A DNA stretch of 64,000 bases from NCBI RefSeq assembly GCF_018129965.1, contig NZ_JAFCKW010000001.1, forward strand, positions 434,001 to 498,000. The letters run 5' to 3'. This document shows, piece after piece, positions 35,464 to 44,292 of this stretch. The notes beneath the pieces are model-generated. The model was not told where the DNA came from, ran no database searches, and was given only the letters and a program-made list of their open reading frames with translations. Both the position numbers and the translations under genes were made by a program. Each line of letters begins with the position of its first letter. Positions within the stretch are counted from its first letter, which is position 1. This DNA is from Bradyrhizobium diazoefficiens (GTDB lineage Bacteria > Pseudomonadota > Alphaproteobacteria > Rhizobiales > Xanthobacteraceae).

Positions 35464-36541
35464 ATGAGAGCCTCTTGCACGGCGCTGTCGGCCGTCCTGT
35501 TGTCCATTTCCACATCCGTCTTGGCCGCGGACTATCCCGCGCCGAAACAGGGCGACTGGGTCGCCAGGGATTTCAGGTTCCACACCGGCGAGACCGTGCC
35601 GGAGCTGAGGCTGCACTACACCACCGTCGGCGAGCCCGGCGGCCAACCGGTGCTGGTGCTGCACGGGACCGGCGGATCGGCCGAGAGCATGCTGACGCCG
35701 GCCTTCGCCGGCGAGTTGTTCGGCGCGGGACAGCCGCTCGACGCCACCAGATATTACATCATCATTCCCGACGGCATCGGCCACGGCAAATCGTCGAAAC
35801 CGTCCGACGGGATGAAGACGGGCTTTCCCGAAATACAATTACGACGACATGGTCGAGGCGCAGCATCGCCTCGTGAAGGAAGGGCTCGGCGTCAAGCATC
35901 TGCGGCTCGTGATCGGCAATTCGATGGGCGGCATGCACACCTGGCTATGGGGCGAGAAATATCCGCAGGCGATGGACGCGCTGGTGCCGATGGCCTCGCA
36001 GCCGACCGAGATGGCGTCGCGCAACTGGATGCTGCGGCGGATCATGCTCGACACCATCCGCAACGATCCCGACTACAAGGACGGCAACTACACCAGCCAG
36101 CCGCGCATGATGAAATACGCAATCACCGCCTACGGCATCGCCAGCATCGGCGGCACGCTCGCCTATCAGTCGCAGGCGCCGACGGCGGCGAAGGCCGACA
36201 GGATCGTCGATGAGCGGCTGTCGACGCCCATCACGGCGGATGCGAACGACTTCATCTATCAGTGGGAGTCGTCGCACGATTACGACGCCGCCGACAAGCT
36301 CGAGGCCATAGAGGCTTCGCTGCTGCTGATCAATTCCGCCGACGACGAGCGCAACCCGCCCGAGACCGGCCTCACGGACGCTGCGATGAAGCGGGTTAAG
36401 AACGGCCGCCTCTACCTGATTCCCGCGAGCACCAACACGCGCGGACACGGCACCACGGGCAATGCGACGTTCTACACCGAGCAGGTCCGGCAGCTGCTTC
36501 AGAACGCACCGCAACAAGCATTTGAATCAGTGCGCCGCTGA
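35464..36541 (+). pseudogene. Alpha/beta hydrolase of the MetX-like family, frameshifted
   Basis: Two overlapping frames together encode one exported alpha/beta hydrolase: signal peptide (MRASCTALSAVLLSISTSVL), then ELRLHYTTVGEPGGQPVLVL, the nucleophile elbow in LVIGNSMGGMHTWLWGEKYP (Ser), and a terminal RGHGTTG (His). The first frame is lost at about 35824-35826, where an extra T in GGCTTTCCCG interrupts an expected GFPKYNYDDMVEAQ. Removing one base restores a single 350-residue protein. It may be a true mutation or a sequence error. The family includes homoserine acetyltransferases, but the exported form suggests a different substrate. Confidence 0.8.
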
Positions 36542-36654
36542 TTTTGCAACGCGTCAACCATGCCCGGCGCCGCATATTATTTGAGCATGCATTGAAGCGA
36601 CAGCTCGGGCTTAATCGCATCAAGAATACGAATCGACGCGGTGAGGAGGATGGC

Positions 36655-37008
36655 ATGCACAGGCTCGCACTGTGCGTTTGGCTGGCCGCCATGACGGCGC
36701 TGACGGGCGCCGCGTTCGCGTTCGACAACGGCCAATACGATCACGTCCCACCTGACATCCGCGCCTGGTTCAAGAGCGTGATCGCGCCGAACGGGGTACC
36801 ATGCTGCGATGTCTCCGACGGCCATCGCACCGAATACGACGTGAGGAGCGGCGTCTATTGGGTGCCGATCGAAGGACAATGGATGGAGGTGCCGGAGCGC
36901 GCCATTATCCGCGACCGCGGCAATCCGGTCGGTGAGGCCGTGGTGTGGTACGTGCATCATCGCGGCGCGATCATCATCAGCTGCTTCGTGCCGGCGGACT
37001 CGGTGTGA
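36655..37008 (+). CDS. Small exported hypothetical protein
   Basis: A 117-residue protein with a signal peptide (MHRLALCVWLAAMTALTGAA, cleaved near AFA) and a short globular part: YDHVPPDIRAWFKSVIAPNG, a VPCCDVSDGH Cys pair and WYVHHRGAIIISCFVP. The three mature-domain Cys residues could form a disulfide or bind a cofactor. The start at 36655 is the only one with a signal peptide, after a GAGGAGG site. The function is unknown. Confidence 0.7.
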   Translation: MHRLALCVWLAAMTALTGAAFAFDNGQYDHVPPDIRAWFKSVIAPNGVPCCDVSDGHRTEYDVRSGVYWVPIEGQWMEVPERAIIRDRGNPVGEAVVWYVHHRGAIIISCFVPADSV

Positions 37009-37056
37009 ATTCGCGCTGGCGGTGGCGTCTCGGCGCCCCGCGTGCTAGTTCGGCTG

Positions 37057-37491
37057 ATGGCTCCTGCAAACGATCGAACACGTGCTGTGATGCGTTTCGT
37101 CCTGGCGGCATTTTACCTCGCTGCCGGCATCGCGCATCTCGGGGTTCCCGACAAGCTGCTCGCCATCACGCCGTCATGGGTTCCCTACGCGACGCAGGTC
37201 ATCCTGGTGACGGGGGCCTGCGAAGTTGCAGGCGCGATCGCGCTGGTGACGAGGCCACTGCGTTGGTGGGCAGGCGTCGCATTCGCGCTCTATGCGCTAT
37301 GCGTTTGGCCGGCCAACATCAAGCACGCCCTGGAGGGCATCGATCTTCCGCCCCTCCCCAACAGCTGGCTCTATCACGGGCCGCGGCTGGCGCTTCAGCC
37401 GGTTTTGATCTGGTGGGCGCTGTATTGCGCCGGCGTGATCGACTGGCCGTGGCGCCGGGAGCCAAGGGGTAGCGATCCGGCCGCGGACTGA
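37057..37491 (+). CDS. DoxX-like integral membrane protein
   Basis: A 144-residue protein with four hydrophobic helices. FVLAAFYLAAGIAHLGVPDK and the helix start TGACEVAGAIALVTRPLRWW match the DoxX/SURF4-like superfamily. Such proteins often take part in electron transfer or redox defence, but this is not seen here directly. The start is ATG 37057 or the in-frame GTG/TTG upstream at 37042; the shorter is used. Confidence 0.75.
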   Translation: MAPANDRTRAVMRFVLAAFYLAAGIAHLGVPDKLLAITPSWVPYATQVILVTGACEVAGAIALVTRPLRWWAGVAFALYALCVWPANIKHALEGIDLPPLPNSWLYHGPRLALQPVLIWWALYCAGVIDWPWRREPRGSDPAAD

Positions 37492-37522
37492 TATCCTCAC
37501 CCCCTCAATCAGGGAGACTTTC

Positions 37523-38125
37523 GTGACCGATCTTTGCGCCGATGACCTCGCCACCATCTATGGGAATCCGACCCCGCGCGTGATCGCCAAAGCGCGTCCG
37601 GCAATCGACGCGCATGCGCGGAAATTCATCGAAATGTCGCCGTTCTGCGTGTTGGCGACATCGGGCACCGACGGCAGCGTCGACGCTTCGCCGCGCGGCG
37701 GCGGCATTGGTTTTGTTCACGTCGCCGGCCCCAACCAGTTGCTGATGCCCGACCGCGCCGGCAACAACCGGATCGACAGCTTTCGCAACGTGGTCGAAGG
37801 CTCAGGCTTCGTGCATCTGTTGTTCTTCGTGCCCGGCATCGACGAGACGCTGCGCGTCGGTGGACGCGGCACGCTGTCGGCCGATCCGGATCTGCTTGCT
37901 TCGATGGTGGAGTTCGGCAAACCGCCGCGCGCCGTGCTGAACGTCGCCGTCAGCGAAGTCTATTTCCACTGCGGCAAGGCGTTGATGCGCTCGAAATTGT
38001 GGGCGCCCGAGAAGGTGCAGCGTTCGGTGATGCCAAGCATCACCGAAGTCGTCTACGAGCAGACCGGTCTTGGTGAGCCGCAGAGCCAGGAGGTCGTGGA
38101 GGCGCTGTACAAGACGCAGCTGTAG
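37523..38125 (+). CDS. Pyridoxamine 5'-phosphate oxidase-like FMN protein
   Basis: A 200-residue protein of the PNPOx-like superfamily (MSMEG_1061 type). It shows FIEMSPFCVLATSGTDGSVD, ASPRGG, LLMPDRAGNNRIDSFRNVVE and VGGRGTLSADPDL, the split-barrel FMN-binding layout. It starts with GTG 37523, after GGGAGACTTTC. The biological substrate is unknown. It is not PdxH. It stands alone, followed by a repeat. Confidence 0.85.
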   Translation: MTDLCADDLATIYGNPTPRVIAKARPAIDAHARKFIEMSPFCVLATSGTDGSVDASPRGGGIGFVHVAGPNQLLMPDRAGNNRIDSFRNVVEGSGFVHLLFFVPGIDETLRVGGRGTLSADPDLLASMVEFGKPPRAVLNVAVSEVYFHCGKALMRSKLWAPEKVQRSVMPSITEVVYEQTGLGEPQSQEVVEALYKTQL

Positions 38126-38135
38126 TGATGCGGCA

Positions 38136-38300
38136 AAGGTGGTGTCGTCCCGGACAAGCGAAGCGCAGATCCGGGGATCCATAACCACAGGCAGTAGTTT
38201 GACGATGAGTCGGAGGCACCGTCTCCACCACACTTCTCTCTCGGATGATGCGTCCCGGCTCTCGGTGCGCGATTACGCACCAGGTCGGGACGACATGGGA
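38136..38300. repeat. Dispersed repeat of the GTCGTCCCGGACAAGCGAAG family
   Basis: GTCGTCCCGGACAAGCGAAGC with GATCCGGGGATCCATAACCAC at the left and CACCAGGTCGGGACGACAT at the right are partial inverted arms, separated by unrelated bases. It fills the gap between the PNPOx-like gene and bfr (convergent). Similar arms occur at 49245 and 56252. Confidence 0.6.
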
Positions 38301-38320
38301 GCGTGCGGCAACGACGGGGC

Positions 38321-38809
38321 TTAGTGCCCCTCGCCCTCGAGCCCGCCGACGTGCTTCTGGGTATAGAGTTCGAGGCCGATGCGGCCGATCAGGTCGAGCT
38401 GGGTTTCGAGGAAGTCGATGTGGTGCTCCTCGTCGCTCATCAGCTTCTCGAACAGGTCACGCGTGACGTAGTCCTTGACGCCGTGGCAGTAGGTCGCCGC
38501 TTCCTGATAGAGCGCGCGCGCGCTCATCTCGGCGGCGAGATCGCACTCGATGATCTCCTTGACGTTCTGCCCGATGCGCAAGGGATCGAGCACCTGCATG
38601 TTCGGGAAGCCGTCGAAGAACAGGATGCGCGCGGTCAGCTTGTCGGCGTGCTCCATCTCCTCGATGGATTCCTTGCGCCAGACCTTGGCCATGTCCAGCA
38701 GGCCCCAATTGTCGAGGAAGCGGTAGTGCAGCCAGTACTGGTTGATCGCGGTCAGCTCGTGACGCAGCGCCTTGTTGAGATAGTCGATGACTTTTGCGTC
38801 GCCCTGCAT
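38321..38809 (-). CDS. bfr: Bacterioferritin
   Basis: A 162-residue haem-binding ferritin. The dinuclear iron ligands are in LRHELTAINQYWLHYRF and the IEEMEHADKL helix, the haem Met is at about KLTARILFFDGFPNMQVLDP (position 52 in the family), and SDEEHHIDFLETQLDLI closes the centre. It stores iron as ferric mineral in a 24-mer. The start is MQGDAKV, at 38809. An iron control element lies 42 bp upstream (38851). bfd lies upstream on the same strand, fitting coordinated iron release and storage. Confidence 0.95.
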   Translation of the reverse strand: MQGDAKVIDYLNKALRHELTAINQYWLHYRFLDNWGLLDMAKVWRKESIEEMEHADKLTARILFFDGFPNMQVLDPLRIGQNVKEIIECDLAAEMSARALYQEAATYCHGVKDYVTRDLFEKLMSDEEHHIDFLETQLDLIGRIGLELYTQKHVGGLEGEGH

Positions 38810-38850
38810 GATGCACTCCAAATCTGGCGCCCAAATCGGCCGAAACCGAG

Positions 38851-38867
38851 TTTAGAACGCTTCTAAG
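38851..38867 (-). promoter_or_regulatory. Iron control element (Irr box) upstream of bfr
   Basis: TTTAGAACGCTTCTAAG is a near-perfect inverted repeat (TTAGAA - CGC - TTCTAA) as in the rhizobial ICE motif recognised by Irr. It is 42 bp upstream of the bfr ATG. A second element is upstream of bfd. Confidence 0.8.
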
Positions 38868-38932
38868 TCACTTTACGGAACTGGGCAACCGGCCACGAGG
38901 ACGCAGCTGCGAAAACTCAGTTGTGGATGAAT

Positions 38933-39205
38933 TCAGCAGGCAGCGAGAGCGAACTGGGCCGGCTCGGCCGTCTCGTCATTGGCGGCCACGGTTTGGCCGT
39001 GCGGGCAGCCGGCACAGCAGGACTCGGCGCAAGGGCCGAGCGCTTCGTCAATGATGGTCTTGATTGTGCGGGCACAGCGACCGCATTCGGCGCTGCAGCC
39101 GAGGCACCCGTAGACCTGCTTGGCATGCCGCACGGCGTCGTCGGACTCGGCGACGGCGGCGCGGATGTCTTCATCGCTCAACACGTTACAGGAACAAACG
39201 ATCAT
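38933..39205 (-). CDS. bfd: Bacterioferritin-associated ferredoxin
   Basis: A 90-residue [2Fe-2S] protein. MIVCSCNVLSDEDI has the CxC motif and VYGCLGCSAECGRC the CX2C..C set of the BFD-like fold. Bfd reduces bacterioferritin to release Fe2+. It is 124 bp upstream of bfr. The family often is 60-70 residues; this one has an extra Cys-rich tail (GPCAESCCAGCPHG) of unknown use. An ICE-like box lies 110 bp upstream. Confidence 0.93.
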   Translation of the reverse strand: MIVCSCNVLSDEDIRAAVAESDDAVRHAKQVYGCLGCSAECGRCARTIKTIIDEALGPCAESCCAGCPHGQTVAANDETAEPAQFALAAC

Positions 39206-39315
39206 GGAAGCGGCAGGCCCTTCGGTGATGCGCCATCATCGATATTTAAGCGGCCAGCCGGATGCAAAAGGAAAAACCGGTATTTCAAGCTATTCCAAAC
39301 TGGCCGACATCCAGC

Positions 39316-39332
39316 CTAGAACGGCTCTAAAA
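39316..39332 (-). promoter_or_regulatory. Iron control element (Irr box) upstream of bfd
   Basis: CTAGAACGGCTCTAAAA aligns with the bfr element (TAGAACG-C-TCTAA shared). It sits about 110 bp upstream of the bfd ATG. Imperfect symmetry lowers certainty. Confidence 0.65.
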
Positions 39333-39366
39333 TACGGAGTTGCGCTGGATCAAGAATGCGGCGCAA

Positions 39367-39663
39367 CTAGTCGCCGCCACCACCACCACCACCACCATCG
39401 CCGCCGCCACCACCGCAATCCCCGCCACTGCTGCCGCTATCGCTCGTGGAGCAGCCGCTCCCCGTACTGTCGCCGGAGAACCAGTTCCCGAGCGAGAAAC
39501 CGTCGCTGGTGCTGGAATAGCTGTTGTCGCCACCCCCATCGCCTCCGCTCGCAGCGCGCGTCCGGCGCCGGCCGCGGTTCTGAATGTGCACGATCCAACC
39601 GCAGCCGATCGCGAAAATGAGCAAGACAGCAATCACGGTATTCGCCATCGCGTGACTCATCAT
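39367..39663 (-). CDS. Membrane-anchored Gly/Ser/Asp-rich small protein
   Basis: A 98-residue protein: one N-terminal transmembrane helix (TVIAVLLIFAIGCGWIVHI), a basic linker, then a low-complexity tail of Ser/Asp/Gly including CSTSDSGSSGGDCGGGGGDG and a final Gly run. Two Cys residues sit in the tail. A ribosome site AGGGAGGG precedes the ATG pair. It resembles many hypothetical rhizobial proteins with a helix and an extended Gly-rich end, orientation unknown. Confidence 0.6.
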   Translation of the reverse strand: MMSHAMANTVIAVLLIFAIGCGWIVHIQNRGRRRTRAASGGDGGGDNSYSSTSDGFSLGNWFSGDSTGSGCSTSDSGSSGGDCGGGGGDGGGGGGGGD

Positions 39664-39791
39664 CGCAGCCCTCCCTGGCTGGCTCGATCCAGATCGATTG
39701 GTCGCCCCCGGTCAAGAGGCCGTTCATTGATCATTCAAACGAAGTATGGAACTCTGCGCCCAAAGAGTTCCTGCGTGTGAAAGGTCAGCCA

Positions 39792-40130
39792 ATGAAGAGA
39801 TCGCTCCTGGCGGTTGCCACCGCCGCCATCCTGGCCCTGACGGCGGGGACACCGGCGCATGCCCAGCGTGGCGTCGCCGCCGGCGTAGCCGCCGGCATCA
39901 TCGGCGGTGCCATTGTCGGCGGCGCGCTGGCTTCCCCGTATTACTACGGACCCGGCCCAGCTTACGGATATGGCCCGGGCTACGGTCCCGGTTACTATCC
40001 GCCACGCTACTATGCGCCGGGGCCGGGCTATGTCGCCGACGACTATTACGGCGACGGCTGCGTCTGGCAGAAGCAGCGCTTCTGGGACGGCTATGCCTGG
40101 CGCATCCGCCGCGTCCGCGTCTGTGGCTGA
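39792..40130 (+). CDS. Exported glycine-zipper/Tyr-rich protein (paralogue 1)
   Basis: A 112-residue protein. Signal peptide (MKRSLLAVATAAILALTAGT, cleaved near AHA), then GVAAGVAAGIIGGAIVGGAL, a glycine-zipper-like stretch, then a Gly/Pro/Tyr-rich segment of GPGYGPGYYPPRYY type, and a C-terminal CVWQKQRFWDGYAWRIRRVR ending CG. A paralogue lies 240 bp downstream with the same plan. Such proteins are probably envelope-associated; the function is unknown. Confidence 0.75.
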   Translation: MKRSLLAVATAAILALTAGTPAHAQRGVAAGVAAGIIGGAIVGGALASPYYYGPGPAYGYGPGYGPGYYPPRYYAPGPGYVADDYYGDGCVWQKQRFWDGYAWRIRRVRVCG

Positions 40131-40369
40131 GGCGTCCAGGACCGGTTCAGCACGCCTAATTCATCTGGGCCCGTTCATTACGGATGCGCCGTTCATCTAA
40201 GGGCCCGAAAAAGACCGTTTTTTCTCATCACAGCTTGGTATGCGTTTACTGCGGATTGACCATTTGCGCGCTTCCTAGCTGCAAGGCCAATTCCATCAGA
40301 GTCTGCGTGAACCTTTGAACCCCGGGCGCTTCTAACAAGAAGCGTCCATCTCTCAGGAGAGCCAAGAGC

Positions 40370-40657
40370 ATGAAGAAGACTTTAGTTGCCGCCCTCACGG
40401 TTGCGACAGTTGCCGGTTCGCTGGTGACCGCCACTCCGCCCGCCAAAGCTGGTGACGTCGGTGCCGGTATCGCCGCCGGCCTGATCGGCGGCGCGATCGT
40501 TGGCGGCGCCATCGCGTCGAGCCGCCCCGCCTATGGTTATGGCGGACCGGTTTACGTGGCCGAACCCGGCCCTCCGCCCCCGCCCTGCTACTGGCAGCGC
40601 CAGCGCTATTGGGACGGCTATGGCTGGGTCATCCGCCCGGTTCGCGTTTGCTATTGA
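40370..40657 (+). CDS. Exported glycine-zipper protein (paralogue 2)
   Basis: A 95-residue protein repeating the design of the preceding gene: signal peptide (MKKTLVAALTVATVAGSLVT, near AKA), GAGIAAGLIGGAIVGGAIAS, a shorter Gly/Pro/Tyr stretch, and a C-terminal CYWQRQRYWDGYGWVIRPVR ending in VCY. The two conserved Cys are in the same places in both copies. An AGGAGAGCC site precedes the ATG at 40370. Confidence 0.75.
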   Translation: MKKTLVAALTVATVAGSLVTATPPAKAGDVGAGIAAGLIGGAIVGGAIASSRPAYGYGGPVYVAEPGPPPPPCYWQRQRYWDGYGWVIRPVRVCY

Positions 40658-40687
40658 TCTGATCGCGCTCACGAGCGCCGCGATCGA

Positions 40688-40723
40688 AGCCCGGCCGAGC
40701 ATCTCGGCCGGGCTTTTTCTTTT
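40688..40723 (+). terminator. Rho-independent terminator after paralogue 2
   Basis: A 12-bp stem AGCCCGGCCGAG / CTCGGCCGGGCT with a CAT loop, followed by TTTTTCTTTT. A textbook terminator 30 bp after the stop. Confidence 0.9.
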
Positions 40724-40732
40724 GGTCAGACG

Positions 40733-40832
40733 CTAGAGCCCCGCTCCGACGGAATCGGAACGGGGCTCTAGCTTTTTGCTTTGACGTATTTTCTTGACGC
40801 GAACCGGTATCCACTTCGCTCGAAAACGCTCT
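40733..40832. repeat. Hairpin plus CGCGAACCGGTATCCACTTCGC repeat
   Basis: CTAGAGCCCCG / CGGGGCTCTAG arms (40733-40771) are followed by a T-rich run and by GCGAACCGGTATCCACTTCG with CTCGAAAACGCTCT. This second motif is a very frequent small repeat in Rhizobiales. It abuts the 3' end of the transglycosylase gene and may help end its transcript. Confidence 0.7.
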
Positions 40833-42057
40833 ACCGCGCCGCCTGGATCGAACGCAGCACCTCTTCGCTCGGCCAGCAATCGACCTTGAGGCCTGTGGAT
40901 TTCTGATAGGCACCGAGCGCGGCGCGGGTCTGCATGCCGGCCTTGCCGTCGATCTTGTCCTTGTACAACCCGACGCGCGTCAGTCCGCGCTGCATGGTCT
41001 CGACGTCCCTGGTGCGCAACTGCTTCGAGGCCGCCCATGATGTGGCGAACGGCAACGGGCTGGTCATGCGGTCGCTGAGATGACCGACGAAGAGCACGTA
41101 GAGGTCGGAGAAATTGTATTCCTTGATGACGAAGTAATTCTTCGTGGTCAGGAACGATGGACCGTAGATGCCTTCCGGCTGCAGCAGCGAGGCCGGCTGC
41201 GCCTGTTCGGCGGCGCTGAGCTTTTGTCCGCGCACCGGCACAAAGCCCTCGCGCAGCCACTGGCCGATCGGCTTGGTCACCTCGGGCACTCCGGCGGTGC
41301 AGTCGACCTTCGCCGGCGCCTGCACCTCGTAGGCCCAGCGCACGCCGCTTTGCCAACCCTTGTTGACGAGCTGCTGCGCGGCGGACGCCAGCGCGTCCGG
41401 CACCGAATGCCAGATGTCGATGCGGCCATCGCGATCGAAGTCCACACCGTGCTTGTAATATTCGGACGGCAGGAATTGCGTCAGCCCGGTGGCGCCTGCC
41501 CAGGACGAGCGCATGTCCTTGCGCGTCACCACGCCCTCGCCGAGGATCTTCAATGAGAGAATGAACTCATTGCGATAGGTGTCCTTGCGCCGGCCGACAT
41601 AGGCTTGCGTCGCCAGTACGCGCACCGCATCGTAAGGCAGCGTATACCGGCCGTAATCGGTCTCGCGGCCCCAGATCGCGAGCATCACGGTTGCGGGCAC
41701 GCCGGAGTTCTTCTCGATCTCGGTCAGCGCCGGGCGATATGTCTGCAGCAGCCGCTGCCCTTCGCCGGCAAGCCGCGCGATCGAGGCTTCCTTGACGTAG
41801 TCGGCAGGCACCTGCACGAACTCGGCCTGCGACGGCGCACCGGTCGCGGGCCGTCCGGGCAGGATCAAATCAGGCAGCTTGTAATCAGGCTCGAGCCCGC
41901 GCGTTTCTCGATCGAATATCGCGCGCGAGACGCCAGCAGCCTGCGCCTCCGGCCAGAGCGAGGCGATGAATTGCGAGAAGCCCGCGTCGGCGGCGCGGAC
42001 GGACGAACAGCTGCAGGCGAGGACAATCACCGCAGCGATGAGCGCCCGCCGCATCAT
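40831..42057 (-). CDS. Lytic murein transglycosylase, MltB type with PG-binding domain
   Basis: A 408-residue exported enzyme. A signal peptide (about residues 1-22) precedes an SLT_2 domain with the catalytic Glu in GVPATVMLAIWGRETDYGRY, then a GATGLTQFLPSEYYKHGVDF sequence of the MltB family, and a C-terminal peptidoglycan-binding domain (VGLYKDKIDGKAGMQTRAAL). It cleaves peptidoglycan. It lies seven bases after the ettA stop codon and on the same strand. Confidence 0.9.
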   Translation of the reverse strand: MMRRALIAAVIVLACSCSSVRAADAGFSQFIASLWPEAQAAGVSRAIFDRETRGLEPDYKLPDLILPGRPATGAPSQAEFVQVPADYVKEASIARLAGEGQRLLQTYRPALTEIEKNSGVPATVMLAIWGRETDYGRYTLPYDAVRVLATQAYVGRRKDTYRNEFILSLKILGEGVVTRKDMRSSWAGATGLTQFLPSEYYKHGVDFDRDGRIDIWHSVPDALASAAQQLVNKGWQSGVRWAYEVQAPAKVDCTAGVPEVTKPIGQWLREGFVPVRGQKLSAAEQAQPASLLQPEGIYGPSFLTTKNYFVIKEYNFSDLYVLFVGHLSDRMTSPLPFATSWAASKQLRTRDVETMQRGLTRVGLYKDKIDGKAGMQTRAALGAYQKSTGLKVDCWPSEEVLRSIQAAR

Positions 42058-42064
42058 GCCGGCA

Positions 42065-43714
42065 TCACCGCGTCAGCTTCTTGTACTTCACGCGGTGCGG
42101 AATGATGCTGTCTTGGCCGAGGCGGCGCATCTTGTCCTTCTCATAGTCCTGGAAGTTGCCCTCGAACCATTCGACATGGCTGTCGCCTTCGAAGGCCAGG
42201 ATGTGGGTCGCGATGCGGTCAAGGAACCAGCGATCATGGCTGATGATGACGGCGCAGCCGGCAAAATCCTCCAGCGCCTCTTCGAGCGCACGCAACGTGT
42301 CGACGTCGAGATCGTTGGTCGGTTCGTCGAGCAGCAGCACGTTGGCGCCGGACTTCAGCATCTTTGCAAGATGCACGCGGTTGCGTTCACCGCCGGAGAG
42401 CGCGCCCACCTTCTTCTGCTGGTCGGCCCCCTTGAAGTTGAACGCCGAGCAATAGCCGCGCGAGTTGACTTCCTTCTTGCCGAGCAAGATCAGCTCGTTG
42501 CCGCCGGAAATCTCCTCCCACACGTTCTTGTTGCCGTCGAGCGCATCGCGGGACTGGTCGACATAGCCGAGATGCACGGTCTCGCCGACCGTGATGGTGC
42601 CCTTGTCCGGCGTCTCCTGCTTGGTGATCATCTTGAACAGCGTCGTCTTGCCGGCGCCGTTCGGCCCGATCACGCCGACGATGCCGCCGGGCGGCAGCTT
42701 GAAGGTGAGATCGTCGATCAGCAGGCGGTCGCCAAAGCCTTTGCTGAGGCCTTCGAAATCGACGACGTTGGCACCGAGCCGCTCGGCCACGGGAATGATG
42801 ATCTGCGCGGTCTGGGTCTGCTTCTCGCTCGCCTTCTTGAGCAGATCCTCATAGCGCTGGTAGCGCGCCTTGGACTTGGCCTGGCGCGCCTTCGGCGACG
42901 AGGCCACCCATTCCTGCTCGCGGGCCAGCGTCTTCTGGTGCGCGGCGTCCTCGCGGCCTTCCTGCTCCAGCCGCTTCTGCTTCTGCACCAGCCAGGACGA
43001 ATAGTTGCCCTCGTAGGGAATGCCCTTGCCGCGGTCGAGCTCGAGGATCCAGCTCGTCACGTTGTCGAGGAAGTAGCGGTCATGGGTGACGATCAGGATC
43101 GCGCCGGGATAGTTGCGCAAGTGCCCCTCCAGCCACGACACCGACTCGGCGTCGAGATGGTTGGTGGGCTCGTCGAGCAGCAACAATTCGGGCTGGTCGA
43201 GCAGCAGCTTGCACAGCGCGACGCGGCGGCGCTCACCGCCGGACAGTTTCGTGACATCGGCATCGTCGGGCGGGCAGCGCAGCGCGTCCATGGCCTGGTC
43301 GACCTTGCTGTCGAGATCCCAGAGGCCCTGGGCCTCGATCTCGTCCTGCAGCTTGGTCATCTCGTCGGCTGTTTCCTCCGAATAGTTCATCGCCAGCTCG
43401 TTGTAGCGATCGAGAATGGCCTTCTGCTTGGCGACGCCCAGCATGACGTTCTCGCGCACGGACAGTTTGGGATCGAGCTGCGGCTCCTGTTCGAGATAGC
43501 CGACACGGGCGCCCTGGGCGACCCAGGCCTCGCCGTTATACTCCTTGTCGATGCCGGCCATGATCTTGAGCAGCGTCGACTTACCCGAGCCGTTGACGCC
43601 GAGCACGCCGATCTTGGCGTCCGGGTAGAACGACAAATGGATGTTATCGAGCACCTTCCGGGTCGGGTAGCTCTTGGTCAGGCCCTGCATGAAATAGATG
43701 AACTGGCGCGCCAT
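42065..43714 (-). CDS. ettA: Energy-dependent translational throttle protein EttA
   Basis: A 549-residue ABC-F protein with two ATPase domains. Walker A motifs are [13 protein letters not shown] and [13 protein letters not shown]; signature motifs [16 protein letters not shown] and [13 protein letters not shown]; Walker [13 protein letters not shown] and [11 protein letters not shown]. The arm between them ([20 protein letters not shown]) binds the ribosomal E site in EttA. The start is [12 protein letters not shown] at 43714; the longer frame from 43831 is rejected. Length and domains match EttA rather than Uup. Confidence 0.93.
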   Translation of the reverse strand: MARQFIYFMQGLTKSYPTRKVLDNIHLSFYPDAKIGVLGVNGSGKSTLLKIMAGIDKEYNGEAWVAQGARVGYLEQEPQLDPKLSVRENVMLGVAKQKAILDRYNELAMNYSEETADEMTKLQDEIEAQGLWDLDSKVDQAMDALRCPPDDADVTKLSGGERRRVALCKLLLDQPELLLLDEPTNHLDAESVSWLEGHLRNYPGAILIVTHDRYFLDNVTSWILELDRGKGIPYEGNYSSWLVQKQKRLEQEGREDAAHQKTLAREQEWVASSPKARQAKSKARYQRYEDLLKKASEKQTQTAQIIIPVAERLGANVVDFEGLSKGFGDRLLIDDLTFKLPPGGIVGVIGPNGAGKTTLFKMITKQETPDKGTITVGETVHLGYVDQSRDALDGNKNVWEEISGGNELILLGKKEVNSRGYCSAFNFKGADQQKKVGALSGGERNRVHLAKMLKSGANVLLLDEPTNDLDVDTLRALEEALEDFAGCAVIISHDRWFLDRIATHILAFEGDSHVEWFEGNFQDYEKDKMRRLGQDSIIPHRVKYKKLTR

Positions 43715-43946
43715 CGGTCCCGTGAAACCTTCGATTTGAGGAATTTGCTTAGCCAGCGATGTAGCGATCCCGCCCTCAAAGGGCAATGTTTTCCATCCGT
43801 TCACCACGGATGAATACCGGCCGGACACCATTCGGACCCCGGTCCGGACAATTGAAACCTTCTTTTAATAAATCAGGCCAAAGCTCGGATTCGCGCGGAA
43901 ACAGCGCCGCCCGTTCAGAACGAACGGCAGCATAGCGAGGCCCGTC

Positions 43947-44162
43947 ATGGCTCTGACCGAGATCCATTCACTTCCAGTTCCGGCGGACGCCGGCAGCACC
44001 TCTTCCCTCGTCTCGGAAATCAACGGCTTCTGGAAGCGCTTCTTCGCGACCGCCTTCAGTCCCTACCGCCCCGAACTGCACTACATGCGCGGCCCCGGCC
44101 CCGCCTGGCGCGCCAAGCACGGCATGGATGCGCCGTTCCGGCTGAAGCCCCGCGATCTCTGA
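43947..44162 (+). CDS. Small hypothetical protein
   Basis: A 71-residue soluble protein: MALTEIHSLPVPADAGSTSS, then SEINGFWKRFFATAFSPYRP and ELHYMRGPGPAWRAKHGMDA. It has a coherent aromatic and basic pattern, so I consider it a real small gene rather than chance. It lies upstream of the D-hydroxyacid dehydrogenase gene. The function is unknown. Confidence 0.55.
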   Translation: MALTEIHSLPVPADAGSTSSLVSEINGFWKRFFATAFSPYRPELHYMRGPGPAWRAKHGMDAPFRLKPRDL

Positions 44163-44292
44163 GCCTCTCTCCCCTGTCGAATTTTTGAAGACTTCAGCGA
44201 CTTGCGCGCAGGTGCGATTGTGCGCAACCATGGCCCGGTTTCGACGATGGCGCCCAGGCTGGCGCCTTCACCCCTCGCCATGGATGAACGCG

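Noticed and set aside
39327..39632. Alternative-frame reading of the Gly-rich small gene
   Set aside because: The Ala/Val-rich reading has no ribosome site; the frame with a membrane helix and AGGGAGGG site is preferred.
41966..43813. 615-codon open frame opposite ettA
   Set aside because: It mirrors ettA codon bias, with long Leu/Val/Gln runs and no fold signature; EttA itself is unambiguous.
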